Below are positions 8,362 through 16,184 of a stretch of 64,000 nucleotides of DNA, piece by piece. The translations under genes were made by a program, and so were the position numbers. The notes below the pieces were generated by a model, which worked only from the letters and a program-made list of their open reading frames with translations, made no database searches and had not been told where the DNA came from. Each line of letters opens with the position of its first letter. The first letter of the stretch is position 1. Location: assembly GCA_027484145.1 (NCBI GenBank), contig JAIXUH010000026.1, positions 664,533-728,532 on the forward strand, written 5' to 3'. Origin of the DNA: Rhodobacter sp. Lineage in GTDB: Bacteria; Pseudomonadota; Alphaproteobacteria; Rhodobacterales; Rhodobacteraceae.

Positions 8362-9590
8362 GACAGGGCGGTGTGGCGGTTCACGGGGGTTTCGATCCGC
8401 GACCGCGACGGGGTGCGATTGCGATAGCGGTCGGCGAGCAGCAGCGGGCCCGCAGTGATCTGGAAGTAATCGTAATCACGCGGCCGATCGAAGGAGCAGA
8501 GATACTGGAAATGCAGACGGAAAAACTGCCACCGCAGCGCCTTCCACCGCGCGGGCGACAGGGTCTGCGTGAAGGCGGCGGAGATAACCAGCGGCCAGCG
8601 CTTGCCGGGGGGGGAGACACCGCTGACCGCGACAGGATCACATAGCGCAAAGGCGCAGCCGTCGCCGGGGGCGGTCACGTCGACCCATGTGATGTCATCA
8701 CGGGCCGACAGATAGGCCAGATCGGACCGCAGACGGGTGGCAGCGGGCAGAAAGGACACCATCGGCACGACCTGACCCAGCGACAGGAAGGCCAAGGGCG
8801 GGTGGCCCTGCGGCGCGCCCTGACGCAACAGGTCTGACAGGATGGACACACCCAGATGCGCGCCGGATGAGTGGCCCACCACCAGCACCTCGTCGCAGTC
8901 GCTGTCCAGTGCGTCACGGATTGTGCTGGCGAAACTTGCCATCCGCGCCTCAAGCGCGGGCGGGTTTGCACCGTTCGACTGCGCGGAATAGGCGTAGTCA
9001 TGCATCAGGTAATAGGCAAAGACCCGGTGATCCTTGGCCTTGAACCAGCGCAAGACAAGCGGCACCGTCGCAAGCCCGGCGATCCAGCCCAAGGCCGGGT
9101 GGATGACGGCTGCCACTCCGGCACCGATGGCCCAGCCCAGAAGGCAGGCCAAGACCAGTTCGGCCAGCAAGAACACGATGGGGTAAAGGGCCGCGATCAC
9201 CGGCCCCTTGCGCAGCCGCATCAGCCGGAACAGCGCGCCCGACCCGATATAGGCCCATGCCGTGCGGACCAGTTGCAGGTAGGTCGCGAGGATGCTGTTC
9301 GACATGCTGTCGCGCACGATATCGGACCAGACCAGCACCTGAACATCGGCCTGCACAAGTTGCCCGCCTTGAGTGGACTGCACGTGCCAGCCGTAAGGGC
9401 CCTTGGTCTTTTTGGGTTTCAGGTCAAGCGTATAGCCCGAAATCTGCGCCTGTTCCGCGCCTTCCTTGCGATAAAGCTCGCGGTAGCGGCGTGGATGAAT
9501 GGGGTCATAGCCCGGAATATAGAACACGCGGCGCCGAAACGCTTTCGTCGCCTGCACCTGTTCAGCGGGATCAAACGGTTCCAGTTTCAT
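8358..9590 (-). CDS. Membrane-associated alpha/beta-hydrolase-like protein
   Basis: 410 residues. The motif G-H-S-S-G-A-H near residue 240 is a G-x-S-x-G nucleophile elbow of the alpha/beta hydrolase fold, and two to three hydrophobic segments occur at about residues 120-180. The N-terminus contains VFYIPGYDP, a likely first strand plus oxyanion region. It may be a lipase or esterase-like enzyme; the substrate cannot be told. The stop overlaps the P450 start by four bases, suggesting a shared lipid or hydrophobic substrate. ccdA lies 62 bases upstream on the same strand. Confidence 0.7.
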   Translation of the reverse strand: MKLEPFDPAEQVQATKAFRRRVFYIPGYDPIHPRRYRELYRKEGAEQAQISGYTLDLKPKKTKGPYGWHVQSTQGGQLVQADVQVLVWSDIVRDSMSNSILATYLQLVRTAWAYIGSGALFRLMRLRKGPVIAALYPIVFLLAELVLACLLGWAIGAGVAAVIHPALGWIAGLATVPLVLRWFKAKDHRVFAYYLMHDYAYSAQSNGANPPALEARMASFASTIRDALDSDCDEVLVVGHSSGAHLGVSILSDLLRQGAPQGHPPLAFLSLGQVVPMVSFLPAATRLRSDLAYLSARDDITWVDVTAPGDGCAFALCDPVAVSGVSPPGKRWPLVISAAFTQTLSPARWKALRWQFFRLHFQYLCSFDRPRDYDYFQITAGPLLLADRYRNRTPSRSRIETPVNRHTALS

Positions 9591-9652
9591 GCACCCTCTT
9601 GCCGCACAGGATAGGCGGTATTTCGGGCAGAAATAAGGGCAAAGACGCGCGC

Positions 9653-10405
9653 TTAGCCCAAGAGCGGGATGCCGTATTTTGACGACATCTCAAGAATCCA
9701 GAAGCTGAAGTCGGTGAAGGCGCCCGTCAAAAGCGCGATGCCCACCAGCAAGAGCAGAACGCCCATGGCGCGTTCGATGGTTTTCATGTGCCGCTTCAGG
9801 CGCTGCATCACGCCTTGGGCGCGGTCGATGAAGATGGCGGTCAGCAGGAATGGCACGCCCAGACCCAAGGCATAGGTCGCAAGCAGGGCAGTGCTGCGGG
9901 CGGCGGTGCCTTCCTGCAGGGCAAGGGAAAGGATCGCGCCCAGCATTGGCCCCATGCAGGGCGTCCAGCCAAAGGCAAAGGCAAGCCCCAGCACAAAGGC
10001 CCCGAGGGACGATCCGCCCCTGTCGCCCACATCGACGCGGGCCTCGCGATAGAGAAACGGAATGCGGAACAGGCCCAGAAAGTGCAGGCCAAATACTGAT
10101 ACGATAATGCCCGAAACCATGGTGAAGGCATCTTTGTTGCGGTTCACGAAATCGCCAAAGGCCGAAGCCGTAAAGCCAAGCAGCATGAACACCGTCGAGA
10201 GGCCAAGCACGAAGAACAAGGCGGGCACGACCACGCGGCTGCGCGAGGGGCCACGCATCTCGGACATTTTGATGCCGCCCATATAGGCCAGATAGGGTGG
10301 AACGATCGGCAAGACACAAGGCGACAAAAAGGACAGGACACCTGCCAGCAGCGCCGTCAGAAGCGACGGCAGCAGCCCCGCATCAAAGATGTCGATTCCC
10401 AGCAT
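9653..10405 (-). CDS. ccdA: Cytochrome c biogenesis / thiol-disulfide transporter CcdA
   Basis: 250 residues with six predicted membrane helices. The first helix pair carries FLSPCVLPIVPPYLAYMGG and the fourth region GWTPCMGPMLGA, containing the paired redox cysteines that carry electrons from cytoplasmic thioredoxin to periplasmic thiols. Needed for haem attachment to c-type cytochromes. AAGGAG precedes the ATG at 10405. Function in cytochrome c maturation is inferred from the family; general periplasmic thiol reduction is also possible. Confidence 0.93.
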   Translation of the reverse strand: MLGIDIFDAGLLPSLLTALLAGVLSFLSPCVLPIVPPYLAYMGGIKMSEMRGPSRSRVVVPALFFVLGLSTVFMLLGFTASAFGDFVNRNKDAFTMVSGIIVSVFGLHFLGLFRIPFLYREARVDVGDRGGSSLGAFVLGLAFAFGWTPCMGPMLGAILSLALQEGTAARSTALLATYALGLGVPFLLTAIFIDRAQGVMQRLKRHMKTIERAMGVLLLLVGIALLTGAFTDFSFWILEMSSKYGIPLLG

Positions 10406-10497
10406 GACGGCTCCTTCTTGCCTAAACGTCTTAGCGCGAGGAACCCCCCGCGTCACCGGGGCAAGCTGTCACTTCGGCGTGGCCTGACTGAAACGAA

Positions 10498-10527
10498 ACG
10501 GGGCGGCAGATGGTTCTGCCGCCCCGT
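10498..10527 (-). terminator. Terminator of rne
   Basis: A perfect 13-bp stem (10498-10510 with 10515-10527) with a 4-nt loop, followed on the minus strand by TTTCGTTTC. It begins five bases after the rne stop codon. Confidence 0.85.
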
Positions 10528-10532
10528 CTTGT

Positions 10533-13340
10533 TCAGCGGCCCAAGGACCACCAGCCCTTGCGCTTGGGCTTGGGCGGGCCATCATCACTGTCCCCCTCGG
10601 CCTCGGGCGCGGGCTGTTCGGGGTCTGGCGTCAGGTCTGGCGCGTTGGCGATGCCCAGTCCGGGATCGGCCATCAGCGCCGCAGGCGGTGCCACCACTGC
10701 GGGAGCAGGGGCGGGTTCCGGTGCCATGTCGGCTTCTTGCATCGCCTGATCTGCCGGATCGGCCACAGGGGCCTCGGCCGGGGCGGCAGGACCCGGATCG
10801 GCGGGGAAGGTTTCCGCCTTGGGCTTGGCGCGCGACGTGCGGCTGCGGGTCGGCTTTTTGGGCTTTTCGTCAGCCACGGCAGCCACGTCCGCTTCTGCCG
10901 TTGCCTGCGGGGCATCGGCCACTTCGGCGACGGGGTTATCGGTGGCCTTGGCCTTCGACCGTGACCGCGAACTGCGCGACGACGAGGATCGCGACGTGGT
11001 CTTTTTCGGTGCTTCGTCGTTGGCAGCGACGGGCACTTCTTCGGCCACAGGAGCGGCTTCGGCGATAGGCTCGCCTTCCGCCTCGGTCACGGCTGCAACC
11101 TCATCGTCACCTTCGGCATCGCCATCGGTGTCATCGTCACCATCATCGCCGTCATCCGACGCGCCTTGGCCTTCGCCAGCAGCACCGGTGCCCGAGCCAC
11201 CTTTGCGGCGACGCCGACGACGGCGCTTTTTCTTGCCGTTTCCGGTGCCATCGCCTTCGGCACGGGCCTCTGGCCGTTCGGCCTTGGCCTCGACCGTGCT
11301 GTCGTCTTCATCCTCGATGTCGTCCTCGACCGGGATGTCGGGTTCATCCTCTTCCTCAACTGGGGCACCCATCAGGCTGGCATTGCCCGAGATGACCGAG
11401 CCGATGTCAGGCACAACCCGGATCGCGGTCTTGAACTTTTCGATGGAGTAGTCTGGGCTGACCATCGCCGGATCACATTCCAGACGGACCGACATCCCAT
11501 AGCGGGCTTCGATCAGGGCGATGTGTTCGCGCTTTTGGTTGATCAGGAAGTTGATGATTCCAATCGGCGCCTTCAGCAGCACCTCTTTCGACCGCTTGCG
11601 CGTGCCTTCTTCTTCCAGCGCGCGCAGAACTTGCAGGCCAAGGCTGTCGTCGGAACGGATCAGGCCCGTGCCATGGCAATGGCTGCAGGGCTGGGTCGTG
11701 CTTTCCAGCATGCCCGGACGCAGACGCTGACGGCTCATCTCCATCAGGCCAAAGCCCGAGATGCGGCCCACCTGAATGCGGGCGCGGTCGGTTTTCAGCT
11801 TGTCCTTCAGCCGCTTTTCTACCGCCGCATTGTTGCGACGCTCTTCCATGTCGATGAAGTCAATCACGATCAGACCGGCAAGGTCGCGCAGGCGCAACTG
11901 GCGGGCAATCTCCTCGGAGGCTTCAAGGTTGGTCTTGAGGGCGGTTTCCTCGATCGAGCCTTCCTTGGTGGCGCGGCCAGAGTTCACGTCGATGGCGACC
12001 AAGGCTTCGGTCACGCCGATGACGATGTAACCACCCGATTTCAGCTGCACCGTCGGGTTGAACATGCCGCCCAGATAGCTTTCCACCTGATAGCGGGCAA
12101 ACAGCGGCATCTGTTCGGCATAGGGCTGAACGGCCTTGGCGTGCGACGGCATGATCATCTTCATGAAGTCTTTGGCGACGCGATAGCCTTCGATGCCTTC
12201 GACCAGAACCTCGTCAATCTCGCGGTTGTAAAGGTCGCGGATCGACCGCTTGATCAGGTTGCCCTCTTCATAGATCTGCGATGGGGCGATGGATTTCAGC
12301 GTCAGCTCGCGGATCTGTTCCCACAGGCGCATCAGGTATTCATAGTCGCGCTTGATCTCGGCCTTGGTGCGCTTTGCCCCGGCCGTGCGGATGATCAGAC
12401 CTGCGCCTTCCGGCACTTCGATCTCTGTCGCGATTTCCTTCAGCTTCTTGCGGTCGGCGGCATTGGTGATCTTGCGGCTGATGCCGCCGCCACGCGCCGT
12501 GTTCGGCATCAGAACGCAATAGCGGCCCGCAAGCGACAGATAGGTTGTCAACGCGGCGCCCTTGTTGCCACGCTCTTCCTTGACGACCTGCACCAGCATG
12601 ATCTGGCGCACCTTGACCACTTCCTGGATCTTGTATTTCCGGGCGCGCGGCTTGCGTGGCTGGCTGATTTCCTCGGCCACGTCCTCTTCGGCGATCGACT
12701 CGATCTCGTCATCCGTGTCTGACGCGTGGTCCATCGCGCGGTAAGGCGTATCGCCATTGCCGCCGTTCTGGTCACCGTGGTCATGGGCATGTTCATGGTG
12801 GTGATCGTGGTCATGGTCGTGGTCATGATCGGCGTGATCATGGCCGTGATCATGGCCGTGATCCTGCGACGTGCCAGCCGTATCGGCCTCCGCCTCGGGT
12901 GCGGCGTCTTCGTCCAGATCAACCACATCCATGCCCGCCGGGCCGTTGGCGACCGCATCGCCCGGACGGGCGTCTTCGGCTTTTGGCCGTTGGCGCTGTT
13001 GTGGGGGGCGACGGCGCGAGCGGCGGTTTTCCTCCTCCTCCTCGGCGCGGGCATAGGCGCGTTCTTCTTCGATCAGCGCTTTACGGTCGGCCACCGGAAT
13101 CTGGTAGTAATCCGGGTGGATTTCGGCAAAGGCCAGAAATCCATGCCGGTTCCCGCCGTAATCGACGAACGCGGCCTGAAGCGAAGGCTCCACGCGCGTT
13201 ACCTTTGCAAGGTAGATGTTTCCGGCAAGCTGTCGCTTGTTTACCGTTTCAAAGTCAAATTCTTCGACCTTGTTTCCGTCCACCACCACAACCCGAGTTT
13301 CCTCGGCATGGGTGGCGTCGATGAGCATTTTCTTAGCCAT
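10533..13340 (-). CDS. rne: Ribonuclease E
   Basis: 935 residues. The catalytic half has the S1 domain, the 5'-sensor and DNase I-like region with the magnesium-site motifs AIDVNSG and VIDFID, and the Zn-link C-S-H-C. The C-terminal third is acidic and Arg/Lys/Ala-rich scaffold sequence for degradosome partners. The S1 domain is interrupted after about residue 90 by roughly 140 residues of charged sequence, including a His/Asp run at 160-190 (bases 12771-12863). RNase E starts decay of most mRNAs and matures rRNA and tRNA. The start at 13340 gives the family N-terminus MAKKMLIDATH. Its leader has two hairpins directly before the start. Confidence 0.96.
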   Translation of the reverse strand: MAKKMLIDATHAEETRVVVVDGNKVEEFDFETVNKRQLAGNIYLAKVTRVEPSLQAAFVDYGGNRHGFLAFAEIHPDYYQIPVADRKALIEEERAYARAEEEEENRRSRRRPPQQRQRPKAEDARPGDAVANGPAGMDVVDLDEDAAPEAEADTAGTSQDHGHDHGHDHADHDHDHDHDHHHEHAHDHGDQNGGNGDTPYRAMDHASDTDDEIESIAEEDVAEEISQPRKPRARKYKIQEVVKVRQIMLVQVVKEERGNKGAALTTYLSLAGRYCVLMPNTARGGGISRKITNAADRKKLKEIATEIEVPEGAGLIIRTAGAKRTKAEIKRDYEYLMRLWEQIRELTLKSIAPSQIYEEGNLIKRSIRDLYNREIDEVLVEGIEGYRVAKDFMKMIMPSHAKAVQPYAEQMPLFARYQVESYLGGMFNPTVQLKSGGYIVIGVTEALVAIDVNSGRATKEGSIEETALKTNLEASEEIARQLRLRDLAGLIVIDFIDMEERRNNAAVEKRLKDKLKTDRARIQVGRISGFGLMEMSRQRLRPGMLESTTQPCSHCHGTGLIRSDDSLGLQVLRALEEEGTRKRSKEVLLKAPIGIINFLINQKREHIALIEARYGMSVRLECDPAMVSPDYSIEKFKTAIRVVPDIGSVISGNASLMGAPVEEEDEPDIPVEDDIEDEDDSTVEAKAERPEARAEGDGTGNGKKKRRRRRRRKGGSGTGAAGEGQGASDDGDDGDDDTDGDAEGDDEVAAVTEAEGEPIAEAAPVAEEVPVAANDEAPKKTTSRSSSSRSSRSRSKAKATDNPVAEVADAPQATAEADVAAVADEKPKKPTRSRTSRAKPKAETFPADPGPAAPAEAPVADPADQAMQEADMAPEPAPAPAVVAPPAALMADPGLGIANAPDLTPDPEQPAPEAEGDSDDGPPKPKRKGWWSLGR

Positions 13341-13348
13341 ATCAGTCC

Positions 13349-13394
13349 ATTGCGCCCCAAGCGCAATAAGCCCCCCGGCGGACCGGAAGGGCTT
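13349..13394 (-). promoter_or_regulatory. Tandem hairpins in the rne leader
   Basis: Two back-to-back hairpins lie immediately upstream of the rne start: a perfect 7-bp stem attgcgc/gcgcaat with 5-nt loop (13349-13367) and an interrupted stem aagccc...gggctt with inner ccgg/ccgg (13368-13394). The first ends 8 bases from the start codon, next to the only GGA that could serve as a ribosome binding site. RNase E autoregulates by cleaving its own leader in enterobacteria; whether this leader works likewise is inference. Confidence 0.5.
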
Positions 13395-13798
13395 TCAAAC
13401 GGGGCAGGGCGTCTTGTTCGGGCGGATGCACGCAATGCCGATGGGCAGACTGTGCCCGGTGGGCACCTCTCGCCAGAAATCATCGTCGTCGCGCGCGTCA
13501 TCGCGGTTCACGTCTGAGGGGCTTTAGACCCCCCACCTATAAAAGCTCGGTCATCCAGGGATTTACGAGCAATGACTACAGCCTTGCGGCCGATCCGGCT
13601 GCACATCGGGCGGCGCGGGCCATGGCGCCAGGCAGGATGGGCAGAGAATTTCTTCGCATGGGCCAAACCACGCGTTCTTCAACCCTAGCGGCAAAATCTG
13701 TCCAAGGGCAATGGCCAATTTACGCAAGCGGCCCGCCAAAGCGGGCCAGACCTACGAATGTCAGCCGCACGCGGGCACCCCGGCGTGCAGGTGCGTGT
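13395..13798. other. Upstream region of rne and 3' flank of ppk2
   Basis: About 400 bases without a convincing gene. The part near rne is likely its leader and promoter. A ppk2-side hairpin is at 13730-13747. Short open frames on either strand lack RBS and family resemblance. Confidence 0.5.
13730..13747 (-). terminator. Hairpin after ppk2
   Basis: A 7-bp stem ggcccgc/gcgggcc with a 4-nt loop lies 50 bases past the ppk2 stop. There is no clear T run, so intrinsic termination is only possible. Confidence 0.4.
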
Positions 13799-14716
13799 TC
13801 AGTATTTGGCGGGAACGTAAAGTTCGGGCGGCAGAACGGCGCGCTCATAGTCGGGGTTGAACACGCGTTCGGGCAGGAAGATTTCCTCATGCGGGACCGG
13901 CTCATAGGGGAACAGCCCCAGAAGGTGGTCGATGCAGTTCAGCCGCGCGCGCTTTTTGTCGTTGCCCTCGACGATATACCAAGGCGCCTCAGAGATGTTG
14001 GTGCGGGCAAACATCTCTTCCTTGGCCTTGGTGTAGTATTCCCAACGGACACGGCTTTGCAGGTCCATGGGCGACAGTTTCCACTGCTTCATCGGGTCAT
14101 GAATGCGCATCAGAAAGCGCATCTGCTGTTCCTCGTCCGTGATCGAGAACCAGTATTTGACCACAGTGATGCCCGAACGGACCAGCATCCGCTCAAATTC
14201 CGGCACGTCGTTGAAGAACTGCTCGACCTGATCGTCGTCGGCAAAGCCCATCACGCGTTCCACACCGGCGCGGTTATACCAGCTGCGGTCAAACAGCACG
14301 ATTTCGCCACCGGCGGGCAGGTGCGGCACATAGCGCTGGAAATACCACTGGGTCTTTTCGCGGTCAGACGGGGCTGGCAGGGCCACGGTGCGCACAACGC
14401 GTGGGTTCAGGCGTTGGGTGATGCGCTTGATCACGCCGCCCTTGCCGGCGCTGTCACGCCCTTCGAACAGCACGACCACCTTTTTCTTGTGATACTGAAC
14501 CCAATCCTGCAGCTTGATCAGCTCTGACTGCAGCCGGATCAGCGAGCTGAAATAGGTGTGCCGATCAATCGTGTCCGGGTGCCGTTCCTTGTAGATGCGC
14601 GAGATTTCAAGCGAAAGCTGGGCGTCTTCCAGTTCGAGCTCATACTCCTCGTCCAGCGTATCGGCCAGTTCGGCCTCAAGCCAGTCTTGTGCGGGGGAGG
14701 ATTCGGGTTTGGTCAC
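13799..14716 (-). CDS. ppk2: Polyphosphate kinase 2
   Basis: 305 residues, one PPK2 domain. The Walker A motif is in VLFEGRDSAGKGG, the Walker B region in VLFDRSWYNRAGVE, and the lid-like arginine segment lies between. These enzymes use polyphosphate to phosphorylate nucleoside mono- or diphosphates. The one-domain size fits class I (NDP-forming) PPK2, but substrate class is not proven. Start ATG at 14716 follows an AGGTGCGCC-type weak site. The gene lies 132 bases downstream of the response regulator start region, with a hairpin in between. Confidence 0.93.
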   Translation of the reverse strand: MTKPESSPAQDWLEAELADTLDEEYELELEDAQLSLEISRIYKERHPDTIDRHTYFSSLIRLQSELIKLQDWVQYHKKKVVVLFEGRDSAGKGGVIKRITQRLNPRVVRTVALPAPSDREKTQWYFQRYVPHLPAGGEIVLFDRSWYNRAGVERVMGFADDDQVEQFFNDVPEFERMLVRSGITVVKYWFSITDEEQQMRFLMRIHDPMKQWKLSPMDLQSRVRWEYYTKAKEEMFARTNISEAPWYIVEGNDKKRARLNCIDHLLGLFPYEPVPHEEIFLPERVFNPDYERAVLPPELYVPAKY

Positions 14717-14815
14717 GGCGCACCTCGGGGTTCAATTCGGCAATCCGAACAGCCCATACGCCGCCTTCGGTAACAAGACTGCGACAGGCCGGCGCTTTGG
14801 CTGCCATTCTTGCAA

Positions 14816-14842
14816 GCCCCCCCACGGCAGCCGCAGGGGGGC
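14816..14842 (-). terminator. Hairpin after the response regulator gene
   Basis: A 7-bp stem gcccccc/ggggggc with an inner cgg-cag-ccg hairpin lies just past the regulator stop at 14849. No T run follows, so termination is uncertain. Confidence 0.4.
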
Positions 14843-14848
14843 AGGCCG

Positions 14849-16177
14849 TCAGACGTAGTCTTGCCGCTGCAGGCTATACTTGGCCATCTTTTCGTTCAGC
14901 GTCCGGCGCGGCAGGCACAATTCATCCATGACCGCGACGATGCTGCCCTTGTGGCGGCGCATGGTGTTGTCGATCAGCATCCGCTCGAACGCTTCGACAT
15001 ATTCCTTCAGGGGCTTGCCTTCGGTGGTCATCGCGGGGCCGGTCGCTTCGTTGTCGGCCATCAGCAGCGACGCGATGGAGCCCGAGCCGCGACGGTTCTG
15101 CAAAACGGCGCGTTCGGCGATGTTGACCAGTTGGCGCACATTGCCCGGCCATGGGGCCTGCAGCAGTTGCGCGGCCTCTTGCGCAGTTACCTGCGGGGCG
15201 TCGCAGCCATATTCTTCGGCAAATTGCTCTGACATCCGGGTGAACAGGGTCAGGATATCCTCGCCACGGGCACGCAGAGGCGGGCAGACGATGGTCATGG
15301 CCCCAAGGCGATAGAACAGGTCCGGGCGCAAGGCATCTTCCAGCGTCTTGCCTTGTGCATGTTCGTTGCAGATGGCGATGATCCGCGTCTCGGGCGGGGT
15401 GCCCTGCTCGTTGATCAGTGTCAGCAGGCGAGCCTGCATCGACTGGCTCAGTGCCTCGACATCCTCAAGGCACAAGGTGCCGCCGCGCGCCTCTTCCACC
15501 AAGGGAATCGCGCCATCATCGGCCGGGCCGAACAGGCGCGCGCCAAGCTGGTCTTCGGACCATGCGGCGCAGGAAATCGTCACAAACTTTTTCGACGCGC
15601 GCGGCCCCACAGCATGCAGCGCATGGGCGACAAGGGTCTTGCCGGTGCCGGTTTCCCCATCGATCAGGACGTGGCTGTCGGCCTGGCCCAGATCCAGAAT
15701 ATCCTCGCGCAAGCGCTCCATCGCCGGCGATCCGCCGATCAGCTTTTTCATCAGCACTGACCCGTCGGACAATTCGCGCCGCAGGGCGCGGCTGTCCAAG
15801 GTCATGCGGCGCGCCTGTGTGGCACGCTTGGCCAGTTCGGTCATCCGGTCGGGATTGAAAGGCTTTTCCAGAAAGTCATAGGCGCCCACGCGCATCGCCT
15901 CGACCGCCATAGGCACGTCACCATGCCCCGTGATCATGATGACCGGCAGGCCGGAATCCATGCTCATCAATCGCTTGAGGAAGGCCATGCCATCCATCCC
16001 CGGCATCTTGATATCACTGACCACCACGCCCGCAAAATCGGGGCCGATGCCCTTCAACGCCTCTTCGGCGCTGCCATAGGTTTCCGTATCGAACCCCGAC
16101 AGGGCCAGCCATTGGCTGATCGACTGCCGCATATCGGCTTCGTCATCGACGATTGCCACTTTCATCGCGCGCGACAT
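14849..16177 (-). CDS. DctD-type response regulator lacking the GAFTGA sigma-54 loop
   Basis: 442 residues. The receiver domain (about 5-120) has the acidic pair D-D-E and the phosphoacceptor in VVSDIKMPGMDG. The AAA+ domain (about 145-370) has an intact Walker A GETGTGKT, and the C-terminus is a Fis-type helix-turn-helix. The GAFTGA loop that contacts sigma-54 is absent: the equivalent segment reads LGARLFGPADDGAI (bases about 15507-15570). The Walker B core reads LCLEDVE rather than the usual LFLDEI. It may therefore act without sigma-54, as Rhodobacter capsulatus NtrC does. ATG at 16177 follows GAGG; it starts 7 bases after the kinase stop. Confidence 0.88.
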   Translation of the reverse strand: MSRAMKVAIVDDEADMRQSISQWLALSGFDTETYGSAEEALKGIGPDFAGVVVSDIKMPGMDGMAFLKRLMSMDSGLPVIMITGHGDVPMAVEAMRVGAYDFLEKPFNPDRMTELAKRATQARRMTLDSRALRRELSDGSVLMKKLIGGSPAMERLREDILDLGQADSHVLIDGETGTGKTLVAHALHAVGPRASKKFVTISCAAWSEDQLGARLFGPADDGAIPLVEEARGGTLCLEDVEALSQSMQARLLTLINEQGTPPETRIIAICNEHAQGKTLEDALRPDLFYRLGAMTIVCPPLRARGEDILTLFTRMSEQFAEEYGCDAPQVTAQEAAQLLQAPWPGNVRQLVNIAERAVLQNRRGSGSIASLLMADNEATGPAMTTEGKPLKEYVEAFERMLIDNTMRRHKGSIVAVMDELCLPRRTLNEKMAKYSLQRQDYV

Positions 16178-16184
16178 GACCACC

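Noticed and set aside
10980..11360. Low-complexity stretches resembling direct repeats or a CRISPR-like array
   Set aside because: These are irregular codon runs of the Glu/Asp/Ala/Arg-rich tail of RNase E; no constant repeat with unique spacers is present.
11166..12722. 518-codon plus-strand open frame within rne
   Set aside because: Entirely antisense to conserved RNase E coding sequence.
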